Made by a program: the position numbers and the translations under genes. Shown one piece after another: positions 23,513 through 31,058 of a DNA stretch of 64,000 nt. Under the pieces are notes generated by a model. The model did not search any database. It saw only the letters and a list, made by a program, of their open reading frames with translations, and was not told the origin of the DNA. Within the stretch, counting starts at the first letter, position 1. Each line of letters opens with the position of its first letter. Source of the stretch: a bacterium 1xD42-67 (GTDB lineage Bacteria; Bacillota; Clostridia; Oscillospirales; Oscillospiraceae); assembly GCA_003612335.1 (NCBI GenBank), contig RAYO01000004.1, forward strand, positions 1 through 64,000, read 5' to 3'.

Positions 23513-24373
23513 ATGTTCCAAAATCTGATCAAGAAGTATCTCTTCATCATCGCCGGCTGCTCCTTCTATGCTCTGGCCTTCAACTGGTGCTATGCCCCGA
23601 ACAACATCGCTTACGGCGGCTTCACTGGAATCGCCCAGATCGTCCACACTCTATTGGGCTTCCCGCCAGTGGGCACGCTGGTGTTCTGCATGAACGTCCC
23701 CCTGTTCCTGCTGGGCTGGAAGCTGCTGGGGGGCGGCCTGCTGGTGGGCTCCCTGATCACCATGACCATCTCCTCTTTCATGATCGATCTCGTCGGCCAG
23801 CTCTGGACCTTCCAGCCCATGGAGCCTATCCTGGCCTGTATCTACGGCGGCGTGCTGCTGGGGGCATCTCTGGGGCTCATCCTGTCCCAGGGCTCCTCCA
23901 CCGGCGGCACCGACCTGCTGGCCCGGCTGCTCAAGCTCCCCTTCGCCTGGCTCCCCATCGGCAGGCTGCTGATGGCCCTGGATCTGACGGTGATCTGCTC
24001 CGCCGCTCTGGTCTTCCACAGCCTGGACAGCGCTCTGTACGGCCTGGTGGGCCTGTATATCTCCACCATGGTCCTGGACACCATGCTCTACGGCCTGGAC
24101 ACCGCCAAGGTGGCCTATATCATCACCAGCAAGACCCAGGAGGTCACCGACATCCTGCTCCACGAGCTGGACCGGGGGGTCACCGTCCTCCACGGCCAGG
24201 GGGGCTGGTCCGGCGAGGAGCGCCAGGTGCTCATGTGCGCCTTCAAGCAGAAGCAGATCGTAGCCATGAAGCAATATGTGAAGGAGTTGGACCCCGACGC
24301 CTTCCTCATCGTCTGCGATGCCCACGAGGTGCTGGGCCAGGGCTTCCGCCGCTATCAAAAACACGATATCTGA
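23513..24373 (+). CDS. YitT family membrane protein (first paralogue)
   Basis: 286 residues. Five to six N-terminal hydrophobic spans form the YitT/DUF161 domain (NWCYAPNNIAYGGFTGIAQI, then LSQGSSTGGTDLLARLLKLP). A soluble C-terminal DUF2179 domain starts near residue 215 (VAYIITSKTQEVTDILLHEL ... RGVTVLHGQGGWSGEERQVL) and ends LDPDAFLIVCDAHEVLGQGF. Members are annotated as putative transporters or exporters of unknown substrate. It lies 25 nt downstream of the topoisomerase A gene and 22 nt upstream of a paralogue, so the pair is probably cotranscribed. Confidence 0.92.
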   Translation: MFQNLIKKYLFIIAGCSFYALAFNWCYAPNNIAYGGFTGIAQIVHTLLGFPPVGTLVFCMNVPLFLLGWKLLGGGLLVGSLITMTISSFMIDLVGQLWTFQPMEPILACIYGGVLLGASLGLILSQGSSTGGTDLLARLLKLPFAWLPIGRLLMALDLTVICSAALVFHSLDSALYGLVGLYISTMVLDTMLYGLDTAKVAYIITSKTQEVTDILLHELDRGVTVLHGQGGWSGEERQVLMCAFKQKQIVAMKQYVKELDPDAFLIVCDAHEVLGQGFRRYQKHDI

Positions 24374-24394
24374 ACTTATCCCAGGAGGACCCCT

Positions 24395-25267
24395 ATGAAA
24401 AAACACGACCCCATCCGCTTGGTGCGGGACTATTTTTGGATCGCTCTGGGCTCTGTGATCTACTCCATCAGCTTCGACTGGTTCTATGTGCCCAATCAGA
24501 TCGGCTTCGGCGGTCTCACCGCCCTGGGCATGATCCTCAACCACTTCTCCCCCGCCATCCCCATCGGCATCGTAGTCCTGGTGATCAACATCCCTCTCTT
24601 CCTGCTGGGATGGAAGTATCTAGGAGGCGGGACCCTGGTCTCCTCTCTCTTCGCCATGGTGGCCACCTCGGTGCTGGTGGACCTGATCGCAGCCCTGTAC
24701 ACCTTCCCCCCCATGGACCCTATGCTGGCCGCCGTCTTCGGCGGGGTGAGCCTGGGCGTGTCCCTGGGCATGATCTTCTCCAAACGGGCCACCACCGGGG
24801 GCACCGATCTGATCGCCCGGCTGCTCAAGCTCCCCTTCGCCTGGCTCCCTATCGGCAAGCTGCTGATGGTGGTGGACCTGGCCATGCTGCTGGCAGTGTC
24901 CATCGCTTTCCGCAGCATGGAGAGCGCGATGTACGGCATCATCGCCCTGTATATCTCCACCACCGTCATGGACGGAGTGCTCTACGGGCTGGACCGGTCT
25001 AAGGTGGCCTATATCGTCACCTCTGAGCCCCAAGCCATCACCGAGGAGATCGACCGTCAGCTGGACCGCGGGGTCACCTATCTCCACGGCGAGGGCAGCT
25101 TCTCCCGAGAGGAAAAGCTGATCCTCATGTGCGCCTTCAAGCAAAAGCAGATCGTCCCCCTGAAGGAGCTGGTCCACGAGCTGGACCCCCAGGCTTTCCT
25201 CATCGTCTGCGATGCCCACGAGGTCCAGGGCCAGGGCTTCCGGCGGTATCAGAAGAACGACATCTGA
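24395..25267 (+). CDS. YitT family membrane protein (second paralogue)
   Basis: 290 residues, same architecture as the gene before it: DUF161 membrane part with FYVPNQIGFGGLTALGMILN and SKRATTGGTDLIARLLKLPF, and DUF2179 tail from SKVAYIVTSEPQAITEEIDR. Several blocks are identical in both copies (LLKLPFAWLPIG, MCAFKQKQIV, AFLIVCDAHEV), so this is a tandem duplication whose copies have diverged mainly in the membrane part. The ribosome site is CCAGGAGGA, 8 nt before ATG. Substrate unknown. Confidence 0.92.
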   Translation: MKKHDPIRLVRDYFWIALGSVIYSISFDWFYVPNQIGFGGLTALGMILNHFSPAIPIGIVVLVINIPLFLLGWKYLGGGTLVSSLFAMVATSVLVDLIAALYTFPPMDPMLAAVFGGVSLGVSLGMIFSKRATTGGTDLIARLLKLPFAWLPIGKLLMVVDLAMLLAVSIAFRSMESAMYGIIALYISTTVMDGVLYGLDRSKVAYIVTSEPQAITEEIDRQLDRGVTYLHGEGSFSREEKLILMCAFKQKQIVPLKELVHELDPQAFLIVCDAHEVQGQGFRRYQKNDI

Positions 25268-25361
25268 CCGGCCGGGAGCTCATCAGGCTCCCCAGTCCCT
25301 GTTCCCTATGTACGATCGCTGGCACCTGTCGTTATGAACATGCCAAAAGGAGTCGATATCA

Positions 25362-25514
25362 ATGATCAACTGGACCAAGCTCATCGAAGCTTTGGAGCAG
25401 CGGGGGTACGCCGACCGCCGCTACGCCGCTAAGGAGGCCGCCGACTATCTGGACAGCCAGATCGATCGGACCACCGCAGGGCTCGGCGGCTCTATGCCGG
25501 TTTTGGGCTGCTGA
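25362..25514 (+). CDS. small hypothetical protein, 50 residues
   Basis: Encodes 50 residues, starting MINWTKLIEALEQRGYADRR. Helical, charged N-terminal two-thirds (YAAKEAADYLDSQIDRTTAG) and a short uncharged tail ending in Cys. AAAAGGAG lies 9 nt before ATG. The stop TGA is separated by 1 nt from the GTG start of the lipoprotein gene, and that GTG has no Shine-Dalgarno of its own, so this small gene probably drives translation of the next one. No family recognised. Confidence 0.65.
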   Translation: MINWTKLIEALEQRGYADRRYAAKEAADYLDSQIDRTTAGLGGSMPVLGC

Positions 25515-25515
25515 C

Positions 25516-26580
25516 GTGAAAAAACGACTGTTCGCTCTCCTGGCCGCCTCCGCCCTTCTTTTGGCGGGGTGCTCCACTCTGCTGGAACGGGATCTCAGTC
25601 AGGTCGATCCCCATAACACCGCCCCCACCACCGAGGGGGATCCCTCCATCCTCCGGGCGGACAGCTATCAGGAGCTGGTCAACGCCCTGATCTACCTGGT
25701 GGGCGCCGGAGCAGAGTCTGGCACCATCCGGCTGTATACCGACGCGGAGGATGTGGAGACCTTCCTCTCCGACGCCTGCCTGGAGGTGGTCCAAGAGGAC
25801 CCTCTGGGGGCCTACTGTGTGGAGTATATCAAATACAGCGTGGACCCGGTGCTCACCTATTTCCAGGCCCAGGTCCAGATCACCTACCGCCGCACCCGGG
25901 AACAGGTCTCCTCCATCGTCCAGGCCACCGGCGTCACCGCCATCCGCAGCGAGCTGGAATCCGCCCTGTCCTCCTTCGCCTCGGAGCGGGTGCTGCGCAT
26001 CAGCTACTTCGAGGGGGACGAGGCCGTCATCCAGGATCTGGCCCGTCAGGCGTACTACGCGACCCCTGCCTCTGCCCTGGGGATGCCCCAGGTATCGGTG
26101 TCCATCTACCCGGACAGCGGACGGCAGCGGATCGTGGAGATCCTGCTGGACTACCCCCTGGAGCTCTCTGAGCTGGAGGAGCGGCAGGAGAGCCTGGACT
26201 GGGAGCTGGAGCGGCTGGCCCAGCGGCTCAGCAACCAGACGGATCCCCCCGGCCCGCTGGACGCCGCCTCGGCCCTCCTGCGGGAGGGATCTTGGGATCC
26301 TCAAGGGGGCTCCGCCCCCTACGACCTCTTCGACACAGGGGCCGCCGACAGCGAGGGCCTCTCCTTGGCCTTCTCCGCTCTGTGCCAGAGGCTGGGCCTT
26401 TCCTGCCGGGTGGCCCAGGGAGAACGGCAGGGCGAGCCCCACCTCTGGAACGTGGTCCAGACCGGGGAAGGCTGGCGGCATCTGGACCTGACTGCGGAGG
26501 AGCCCGCCCTATATACCGACCAACAGCTCCTGGAGCTGGGCTATATCTGGGAAGAGGACGCCCTGCCCCTATGCTCCTGA
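25516..26580 (+). CDS. lipoprotein with transglutaminase-like domain lacking catalytic Cys
   Basis: 354 residues starting at GTG. The lipobox LLAGC (Cys19) predicts a membrane-anchored extracytoplasmic lipoprotein. Residues 45-245 form an alpha/beta region of unknown family. Residues about 268-326 follow the transglutaminase-core pattern (DSEGLSLAFSALCQRLGL ... GEPHLWNVV ... WRHLDL). The position normally held by the catalytic Cys (CEG) is Ser279 (SEG), while His309 and Asp324 of the triad are kept. It is therefore probably a binding or scaffolding version, not a protease/transglutaminase. Translation appears coupled to the preceding 50-codon gene. Confidence 0.85.
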   Translation: MKKRLFALLAASALLLAGCSTLLERDLSQVDPHNTAPTTEGDPSILRADSYQELVNALIYLVGAGAESGTIRLYTDAEDVETFLSDACLEVVQEDPLGAYCVEYIKYSVDPVLTYFQAQVQITYRRTREQVSSIVQATGVTAIRSELESALSSFASERVLRISYFEGDEAVIQDLARQAYYATPASALGMPQVSVSIYPDSGRQRIVEILLDYPLELSELEERQESLDWELERLAQRLSNQTDPPGPLDAASALLREGSWDPQGGSAPYDLFDTGAADSEGLSLAFSALCQRLGLSCRVAQGERQGEPHLWNVVQTGEGWRHLDLTAEEPALYTDQQLLELGYIWEEDALPLCS

Positions 26581-26622
26581 CCGCCCTGTCGAAGCCAAGA
26601 TCTTCCTGTTCCGTCTTCCCTC

Positions 26623-26651
26623 TTGCAAAGTGGACGATCATCCGGTATAAT
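26623..26651 (+). promoter_or_regulatory. sigma-A promoter of SLH protein gene
   Basis: -35 TTGCAA (26623-26628), 17-bp spacer, -10 TATAAT (26646-26651). Starts about 50 bp before ATG 26704. Confidence 0.8.
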
Positions 26652-26703
26652 AGAGTCGATTCAAACGATCCTTATCCCACGCACTCAGAAAGGAGCTCTC
26701 TCC

Positions 26704-27891
26704 ATGAAACGATATAGACGCTGGCTCACCGCCGCCATCGCCGCCGCGCTCACTGCGGCCCTCTCCCTGTCCACGGCCCTGGCCTACGCCGATTCCTTCG
26801 CCGATTTCCGCATCGATGCCTCTGGGATCGACGCCCCTGAGCGGGACATCTCTGTGGACCTCTACCGCCGGGATGAGACCGGCAAGTTCCGGATGGAGGA
26901 CACGGTCAAGTACTCCTGCAAGCTCAATCGGGTGACTGGAGACGCCAGCTTCTACATCCAGCCCAAGACGGCCGGCGTGTGGGTGACGGTGGACTACCTC
27001 ACGGATCTGGACGGGAACGGCGTCTATGAGCTGCTGGACGGCGGCGCCGATCCAGTCTGGGACGTGATGGACGCTCAGGGCGGACTGGCCCTCACCACTG
27101 CGGAGGGCAGCACCACCCTGTCCAGCGGGCAGACCTATATCCTCTCTCCGGAGGTGCTGATCCTCCGCAGCCGGGAGGCCGTCCAGGCCCGCTCTGCCGG
27201 CGGCACTTACGAGCTGGATGCGGGCCAGGGCACCGTCGTCCCCCAGACCTTCCCCCTGTGCATGATCAAACTGCACTACACCGACCTTGCCGACGGCCAG
27301 GACCAGACCCAGACCTACTATCTGGAGATCTATGACAAGGTGCTCATCCCTTTCGATATCTCTCCCTCCGACTGGTACTATGAAGCAGTGAAATATGTCC
27401 TGGAACAGGGCTATTTCTCCGGCACGGACGGCGGACAGTTCGACCCCGATGGGAAGCTGACCCGTGCCCAGCTGGCCCAGGTTCTGTGGACCATGGCCGA
27501 TTCCCCGGCGGCTGAGGCGACCCAGTTCACCGATGTGGCCTCCTCCGACTGGTTCTACGCCGCCGTGTCCTGGTGCCAGCAGGAGAACCTTCTCGCCGGT
27601 TATGCCGACGGCTCCTTCTCCCCCAACGACCTGCTCTCCCGGGAGCAGATGGTCAGCGTCCTCCACCGCTACGCCAGATATACTGGCTCCAACCTCCGTG
27701 GCACCGCCGACCTGTCCCAGTTCTCTGACGGAGAACTGGTCTCCTCCTGGGCCGTAGACAGTATGCGCTGGGCGCTGACCAACGGCCTCATCACCGGCAC
27801 AGGAGACGCCCTGCGCCCCGCTGACACCGTGGCCCGGGCGGAGCTGGCCAGTGTGCTCTATGCCTACGACCTGAACCTTGGCCTTCGCTGA
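26704..27891 (+). CDS. exported S-layer-homology protein
   Basis: 395 residues. Signal peptide at about 1-30 (RWLTAAIAAALTAALSLSTA, cleavage near ALAYA). The middle 200 residues are a beta-rich domain with no recognised family. Three SLH repeats follow at about 220-270 (SDWYYEAVKYVLEQGYFSG), 280-330 (SDWFYAAVSWCQQENLLAGY) and 345-395 (SSWAVDSMRWALTNGLITGT), each with the TRAQ/SREQ/ARAE motif. SLH domains bind secondary cell-wall polymers, so the protein is probably displayed on the cell wall. It has its own promoter and terminator and is monocistronic. The start has AAAGGAGC upstream. Confidence 0.9.
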   Translation: MKRYRRWLTAAIAAALTAALSLSTALAYADSFADFRIDASGIDAPERDISVDLYRRDETGKFRMEDTVKYSCKLNRVTGDASFYIQPKTAGVWVTVDYLTDLDGNGVYELLDGGADPVWDVMDAQGGLALTTAEGSTTLSSGQTYILSPEVLILRSREAVQARSAGGTYELDAGQGTVVPQTFPLCMIKLHYTDLADGQDQTQTYYLEIYDKVLIPFDISPSDWYYEAVKYVLEQGYFSGTDGGQFDPDGKLTRAQLAQVLWTMADSPAAEATQFTDVASSDWFYAAVSWCQQENLLAGYADGSFSPNDLLSREQMVSVLHRYARYTGSNLRGTADLSQFSDGELVSSWAVDSMRWALTNGLITGTGDALRPADTVARAELASVLYAYDLNLGLR

Positions 27892-27905
27892 AACGGCTCC
27901 TCCCC

Positions 27906-27938
27906 CATCCGGCGGCAAAAATGCCGCCGGATGTTTTT
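27906..27938 (+). terminator. intrinsic terminator of SLH gene
   Basis: Perfect 11-bp stem (CATCCGGCGGC / GCCGCCGGATG), loop AAAAAT, then TTTTT. Confidence 0.92.
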
Positions 27939-27960
27939 ATCTCCCCCTGTTTGATCACTG

Positions 27961-27989
27961 GAATATTTGTCCAGACTATCTTATAGAAT
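27961..27989 (+). promoter_or_regulatory. candidate sigma-E promoter of yaaL-like/bofA
   Basis: GAATATT (27961-27967) is a perfect fit to the sigma-E -35 KMATATT. After 14 bp comes TATAGAAT (27982-27989), six of eight for CATACAMT. bofA is sigma-E controlled in B. subtilis. An overlapping sigma-A reading (TTGTCC, 16 bp, TATACC) is weaker. Confidence 0.6.
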
Positions 27990-28024
27990 ATACCAGCAGG
28001 AAACAGGAAAGGAGCCGCTCGCCT

Positions 28025-28264
28025 ATGGTCCAGCCCACCCGAAGATCTTCCTCCCGCCGGAACGATCCCCTCCAAGAGGAGGAGCGCCGGGAGCTGATGA
28101 GCTCCCTGGCCCATACCCGCACCCTCATCAACCAAGCCTATGGAGGCTTCAACTCCGCCAACGACGCCGACCTCATCGAATCCTATGTCTTCGAGATCAA
28201 CGCCCTCCAGGCCAGATATAACTATCTGCTGCGCCGGGTGAAGGAGCTGGAGGGGGCCAGATGA
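28025..28264 (+). CDS. DUF2508 (YaaL-like) protein
   Basis: 79 residues, hydrophilic and helical. The C-terminal helix contains the family pattern IESYVFEINALQARYNYLLR RVKEL (residues 51-75). B. subtilis yaaL sits directly before bofA in the same way. It overlaps the next start by 4 bp (ATGA), and AAAGGAGCC lies before its ATG. The molecular role of YaaL is unknown; conserved linkage to bofA and the sigma-E-like promoter suggest a mother-cell sporulation function. Confidence 0.88.
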   Translation: MVQPTRRSSSRRNDPLQEEERRELMSSLAHTRTLINQAYGGFNSANDADLIESYVFEINALQARYNYLLRRVKELEGAR

Positions 28265-28527
28265 GCCCTGTGCCTGGCTATGTGGCCTGGTGTCTGGCCG
28301 GACTGCTGCTGTGCGCCGCCCTGCTCCTCCTGCGCCGGCCGGCGGCCCGGCTGCTCCGGCTGGCCTTCCGATCCTCAGTCGGGCTGGCAGTGCTGGCCCT
28401 GTTCTCCCAAGTGGGCCACCTCATCGGGGTCACCTTGGGAGTCAATCTGATCAACGCCCTGATCCTGGGACTGCTGGGCGCCCCCGGATTCGCCCTGCTG
28501 CTCATGCTCCAATGGACCTTGCGGTGA
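28261..28527 (+). CDS. bofA: BofA family pro-sigma-K processing inhibitor
   Basis: 88 residues with two or three hydrophobic segments and the BofA C-terminal signature GVNLINALILGLLGAPGFAL (Asn, Pro-Gly turn) followed by LLLMLQW. In B. subtilis BofA, together with SpoIVFA, holds the SpoIVFB protease inactive in the outer forespore membrane until the forespore signal arrives. Many clostridia keep bofA even where spoIVFB is missing, so its partner here cannot be assumed. Translation is coupled to the DUF2508 gene. Confidence 0.9.
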   Translation: MSPVPGYVAWCLAGLLLCAALLLLRRPAARLLRLAFRSSVGLAVLALFSQVGHLIGVTLGVNLINALILGLLGAPGFALLLMLQWTLR

Positions 28528-28562
28528 CTGCGCCCCTCCCCTCTGAACGGGCCATATGAGAA

Positions 28563-28589
28563 AAGACCGCCTGCTGTGCAGGCGGTCTT
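28563..28589. terminator. bidirectional terminator, bofA / DUF3842
   Basis: Perfect 12-bp stem (AAGACCGCCTGC / GCAGGCGGTCTT), TGT loop, between convergent genes, with short A/T-rich edges on both sides. Confidence 0.75.
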
Positions 28590-28592
28590 CCT

Positions 28593-29012
28593 CTATCCTC
28601 TGTCCCGTTCCAGCTCCGCGGCCAGGGCCTCCACCGCCCGGGCCACATAGGCGGGCAGGGGCAGCTCCTCCACCCCGGCCACCACCACGCCGCAGCCGTT
28701 CATGGGGACCAGATACTTTTTCCCCCGGCAGCTCCCCACCGCCTCCGCCATCGCAGGAGTGACCTCCCCCAAGATAGCGTTGGCCACCACGATGCCCACG
28801 GGGCCCAGCACCCCGTCTGCATCCACCACCTCCCGGACCACCGGATTCTCTCCTGTGGCCCCCAGATCCGCTCCCGCCTTCAGCATGGCGGCCGTGGCGG
28901 CGGTGTTGGTGCCCAAGGCCAGGACCTGGGCCTGGGGCAGCCGGTCCTTGACCCGCTCCACCAGCATCTGGCCCAGACGGCCGCCCTGGCCGTCGATCAC
29001 TACGATCTTCAT
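28593..29012 (-). CDS. DUF3842 family protein
   Basis: 139 residues from ATG 29012, AAGGAG 8 nt upstream. It starts MKIVVIDGQGGRLGQMLVER, a Rossmann-like nucleotide-binding loop typical of DUF3842. It continues with VLALGTNTAATAAMLKAGAD, ATGENPVVREVVDADGVLG and CRGKKYLVPMNGCGVVVAGV. The function of this clostridial family is unknown. The longer in-frame extension to 29084 has no ribosome site and overlaps the divergent gene. Confidence 0.88.
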   Translation of the reverse strand: MKIVVIDGQGGRLGQMLVERVKDRLPQAQVLALGTNTAATAAMLKAGADLGATGENPVVREVVDADGVLGPVGIVVANAILGEVTPAMAEAVGSCRGKKYLVPMNGCGVVVAGVEELPLPAYVARAVEALAAELERDRG

Positions 29013-29077
29013 AAAAGTCTCCTTTTTCCCGTACCTCCTGGCTCGATCTCTCATAAGATGATCCAGGGGTGGTCGTT

Positions 29078-29287
29078 TTGTCATCCATCTATAACGCCAA
29101 CAGCGGAGAACTGCTCACCATGGCAGTGGCCCTCTCCGCCGCTCTGGCCCAGGGACAGAGCCAGGCACAGCTGGCCAAACTGGGGGCCTTCTTCACCATC
29201 GTGGGGGACACACTGAATCTCTATGCCCTCCAGCCCGGCCAGGCGGACCGCACCGCCACGGCCCTCAGCCTCGCAGAAGAGCTCTGA
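29078..29287 (+). CDS. small DUF6774-like protein
   Basis: 69 residues from TTG 29078 (AGGGGTGG 5 nt upstream); GTG 29069 in the same frame is an alternative. The core GELLTMAVALSAALAQGQSQ, then LAKLGAFFTIVGDTLNLYAL, resembles the short clostridial DUF6774 proteins (helix - Gly-x-S turn - helix - GDTL). It lies divergent to DUF3842. Its 3' end overlaps the 3' end of the convergent patatin gene by 23 bp. Function unknown. Confidence 0.6.
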   Translation: MSSIYNANSGELLTMAVALSAALAQGQSQAQLAKLGAFFTIVGDTLNLYALQPGQADRTATALSLAEEL

Positions 29288-30116
29288 TCTCCTCCATCCG
29301 GTCCACGGCTGACTGGTATCCCTCCGCCCACAGCAGGCGCAGCTTCTCCGTGTCCCGCTCCGTCCGGGCCACCCCCAGGGTAGACACCGGTGCGATCACC
29401 AGCAGCTTCCCCTCCCGCTCCGCCTGGAAGAGCTTCTCCCGGTCCCGGTTGTAGACCTCCGCCCGGTGCTCCATCAGCTCCACGAAGGCGGGGTACTTTC
29501 GATACCGCCTGCGGATCAGTTCCAGCATGTGGTCTGGCTTGCGCCGGTAGCTCCGGGGACGGGTGAGCACTACGATCACCCGGTCGCATCCCTTGTCCAG
29601 CGCCCGCTGCCAGGGGATCGCGTCGGCGATCCCTCCATCCAGATAGGGCCGCCCGCCGATTCGGAAGACCGGGAAGAGCAGCGGCATCGCGCAGCTGGCC
29701 CGGAGGACCGTGGCCTGCGGGTCCCGCCTGGGGACCGGGAGATAGTCCGCCTTGCCTGTGTCCAGATCGGTGACCACCGCCTCCACCTCCCCGGGGAAGG
29801 CGGCGAAGGCGTCGTAGTCGAAGGGGACCAGTTCATTGGGGATCGTGCTGAACCCGAACTCCAATCCGAAATAACTGCGGTTGTTTTTGTCCGTCAGGTT
29901 GCGCCAGCCCATATAGCGCCGGTCGGGCGCGAAACGGGTGACCACCTCCAGATTGCGCCGGGGCTGGCGGGACACATAGCTCACTCCGTAAGCGATGCCC
30001 GCCGATACCCCGACCACATAGTCGGCCATGATCTTCCCCTCCAGCAGACCGTCACACACGCCGCTGGAAAAAATAGCCCGGAGGGCTCCGCCCTCCAAAA
30101 CCAAGCCTGTTTTCAT
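29265..30116 (-). CDS. patatin-like phospholipase
   Basis: 283 residues. The oxyanion-hole motif GGALR is at residues 9-13. The nucleophile elbow GVSAG contains Ser38, and the second dyad residue is the Asp of YLDGGIAD, giving the complete Ser-Asp dyad of bacterial patatin/RssA-type lipid acyl hydrolases. No signal peptide, so it is cytoplasmic or membrane-peripheral. The start has GGGAGG 5 nt upstream and a promoter at 30156-30185. The C-terminal 70 residues are basic and helical (RRRYRKYPAFVELMEHRAEV). Substrate unknown. Confidence 0.93.
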   Translation of the reverse strand: MKTGLVLEGGALRAIFSSGVCDGLLEGKIMADYVVGVSAGIAYGVSYVSRQPRRNLEVVTRFAPDRRYMGWRNLTDKNNRSYFGLEFGFSTIPNELVPFDYDAFAAFPGEVEAVVTDLDTGKADYLPVPRRDPQATVLRASCAMPLLFPVFRIGGRPYLDGGIADAIPWQRALDKGCDRVIVVLTRPRSYRRKPDHMLELIRRRYRKYPAFVELMEHRAEVYNRDREKLFQAEREGKLLVIAPVSTLGVARTERDTEKLRLLWAEGYQSAVDRMEEIRALLRG

Positions 30117-30155
30117 AAAGACCTCCCGCGCCCGCCTGGGCGCTGTTTTCTTTAT

Positions 30156-30185
30156 ATTATACCTTTTCTTCCAGAGATTTGTAAA
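30156..30185 (-). promoter_or_regulatory. sigma-A promoter of patatin gene
   Basis: Leftward: -35 TTTACA (30185-30180), 18-bp spacer, -10 TATAAT (30161-30156), 40 bp before ATG 30116. Confidence 0.7.
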
Positions 30186-30209
30186 CCGTTTGTAAAACTA
30201 TCGATCTCC

Positions 30210-30239
30210 TTGACACCCTCCGCCTATTGGGGGTAGAAT
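30210..30239 (+). promoter_or_regulatory. sigma-A promoter of XpaC/TelA operon
   Basis: -35 TTGACA (30210-30215), 18-bp spacer, -10 TAGAAT (30234-30239), about 30 bp before ATG 30271. It is back-to-back with the patatin promoter. Confidence 0.75.
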
Positions 30240-30270
30240 GTAGAAGACTCATCCGATACGGAGGTACATC

Positions 30271-30966
30271 ATGACCACCCAAAAAAGACCATCTGTCCTG
30301 CCCATCTATCTGGTGGGCCTGGTGTGGCTGGGCTACGCCCTGCTCTTCCCCCTCCACGCCCCCCTCCATTACGGGCTGTGCACTATACTGTCTTTCGCCG
30401 CCTTCGCGGCGGGCAAGGCCATTTTCCCGGATAAGGTCTACCAGACACCCGGCGCGCCCAGGGAGAAGGCCAAGCCCTCCGAGCCTCAAAAGGAGGAGGA
30501 TCCCAAGGTCGCCGCCCTCCGGAAGGAGAAGGAGCGGGCCATCTCCGAGCTGCGCCGCCTCAACGATGCCATCCCGGACGAGAAGATCTCCGCCCAGATC
30601 GACCACCTGGAGGAGGTCACCGGCAAGATCATCGACAACGTCATCGAAAAACCATCCAAGCAGCCCCAGATCTCCCGCTTCCTGGACTACTTCCTGCCCA
30701 CCACCATCAAGCTCCTCAACTCCTATGACCGGATGGGCTCCACTGGGATCTCGGGCAGCAACATCGACTCCACCAAGAAAAAGGTGGAGACCATGCTGGA
30801 CACCCTGTGCACCGCCTTCAACAAGCAGCTGGACGCCCTCTTCAGCGACGAGGCGCTGGACGTCTCCACCGACATCACTGTGATGGAAAACCTGCTGGCC
30901 CAGGAGGGGCTGTCCGGCGGTACAAAGCCCACCGGCGGGATGGACGGCCCCACGTTGGAGCTGTAG
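30271..30966 (+). CDS. XpaC-like membrane-anchored protein
   Basis: 231 residues of the '5-bromo-4-chloroindolyl phosphate hydrolysis' (XpaC) family, which regularly pairs with TelA. Two N-terminal hydrophobic spans, about 11-28 and 31-48, are followed by a charged linker (KAKPSEPQKEEDPKVAALRK). A helical domain comes next (ELRRLNDAIPDEKISAQIDH ... ISRFLDYFLPTTIKLLNSYD). Its stop codon TAG (30964-30966) lies inside the left arm of the palindromic repeat that follows, so the repeat may have set the protein's C-terminus. Biochemical function is unknown; XpaC/TelA pairs are linked with envelope-stress and toxic-anion resistance. Confidence 0.9.
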   Translation: MTTQKRPSVLPIYLVGLVWLGYALLFPLHAPLHYGLCTILSFAAFAAGKAIFPDKVYQTPGAPREKAKPSEPQKEEDPKVAALRKEKERAISELRRLNDAIPDEKISAQIDHLEEVTGKIIDNVIEKPSKQPQISRFLDYFLPTTIKLLNSYDRMGSTGISGSNIDSTKKKVETMLDTLCTAFNKQLDALFSDEALDVSTDITVMENLLAQEGLSGGTKPTGGMDGPTLEL

Positions 30967-31044
30967 GGCGGGACGACCCGGCCCGCCGTTTCCAGCATTT
31001 GCAACGGCCTATGTGCGGCGCGCCGGGATCGTCGCGCCCTACAG
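30961..31044. repeat. 84-bp palindromic (REP/MITE-like) element
   Basis: Terminal inverted repeats: CTGTAGGGCGGGACGACCCG at 30961-30980, and at 31024-31044 the complement of CTGTAGGGCGCGACGATCCCG. They match over about 20 bp with one substitution and one indel, and smaller inner inverted repeats lie between. The element sits between the xpaC stop codon and the ribosome site of the next gene, and carries no ORF. The GTAGGG(C)GG arm is shared with 21176-21206. Likely a small non-autonomous or REP-type repeat. Confidence 0.75.
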
Positions 31045-31058
31045 GAAAGGAGCAAACC

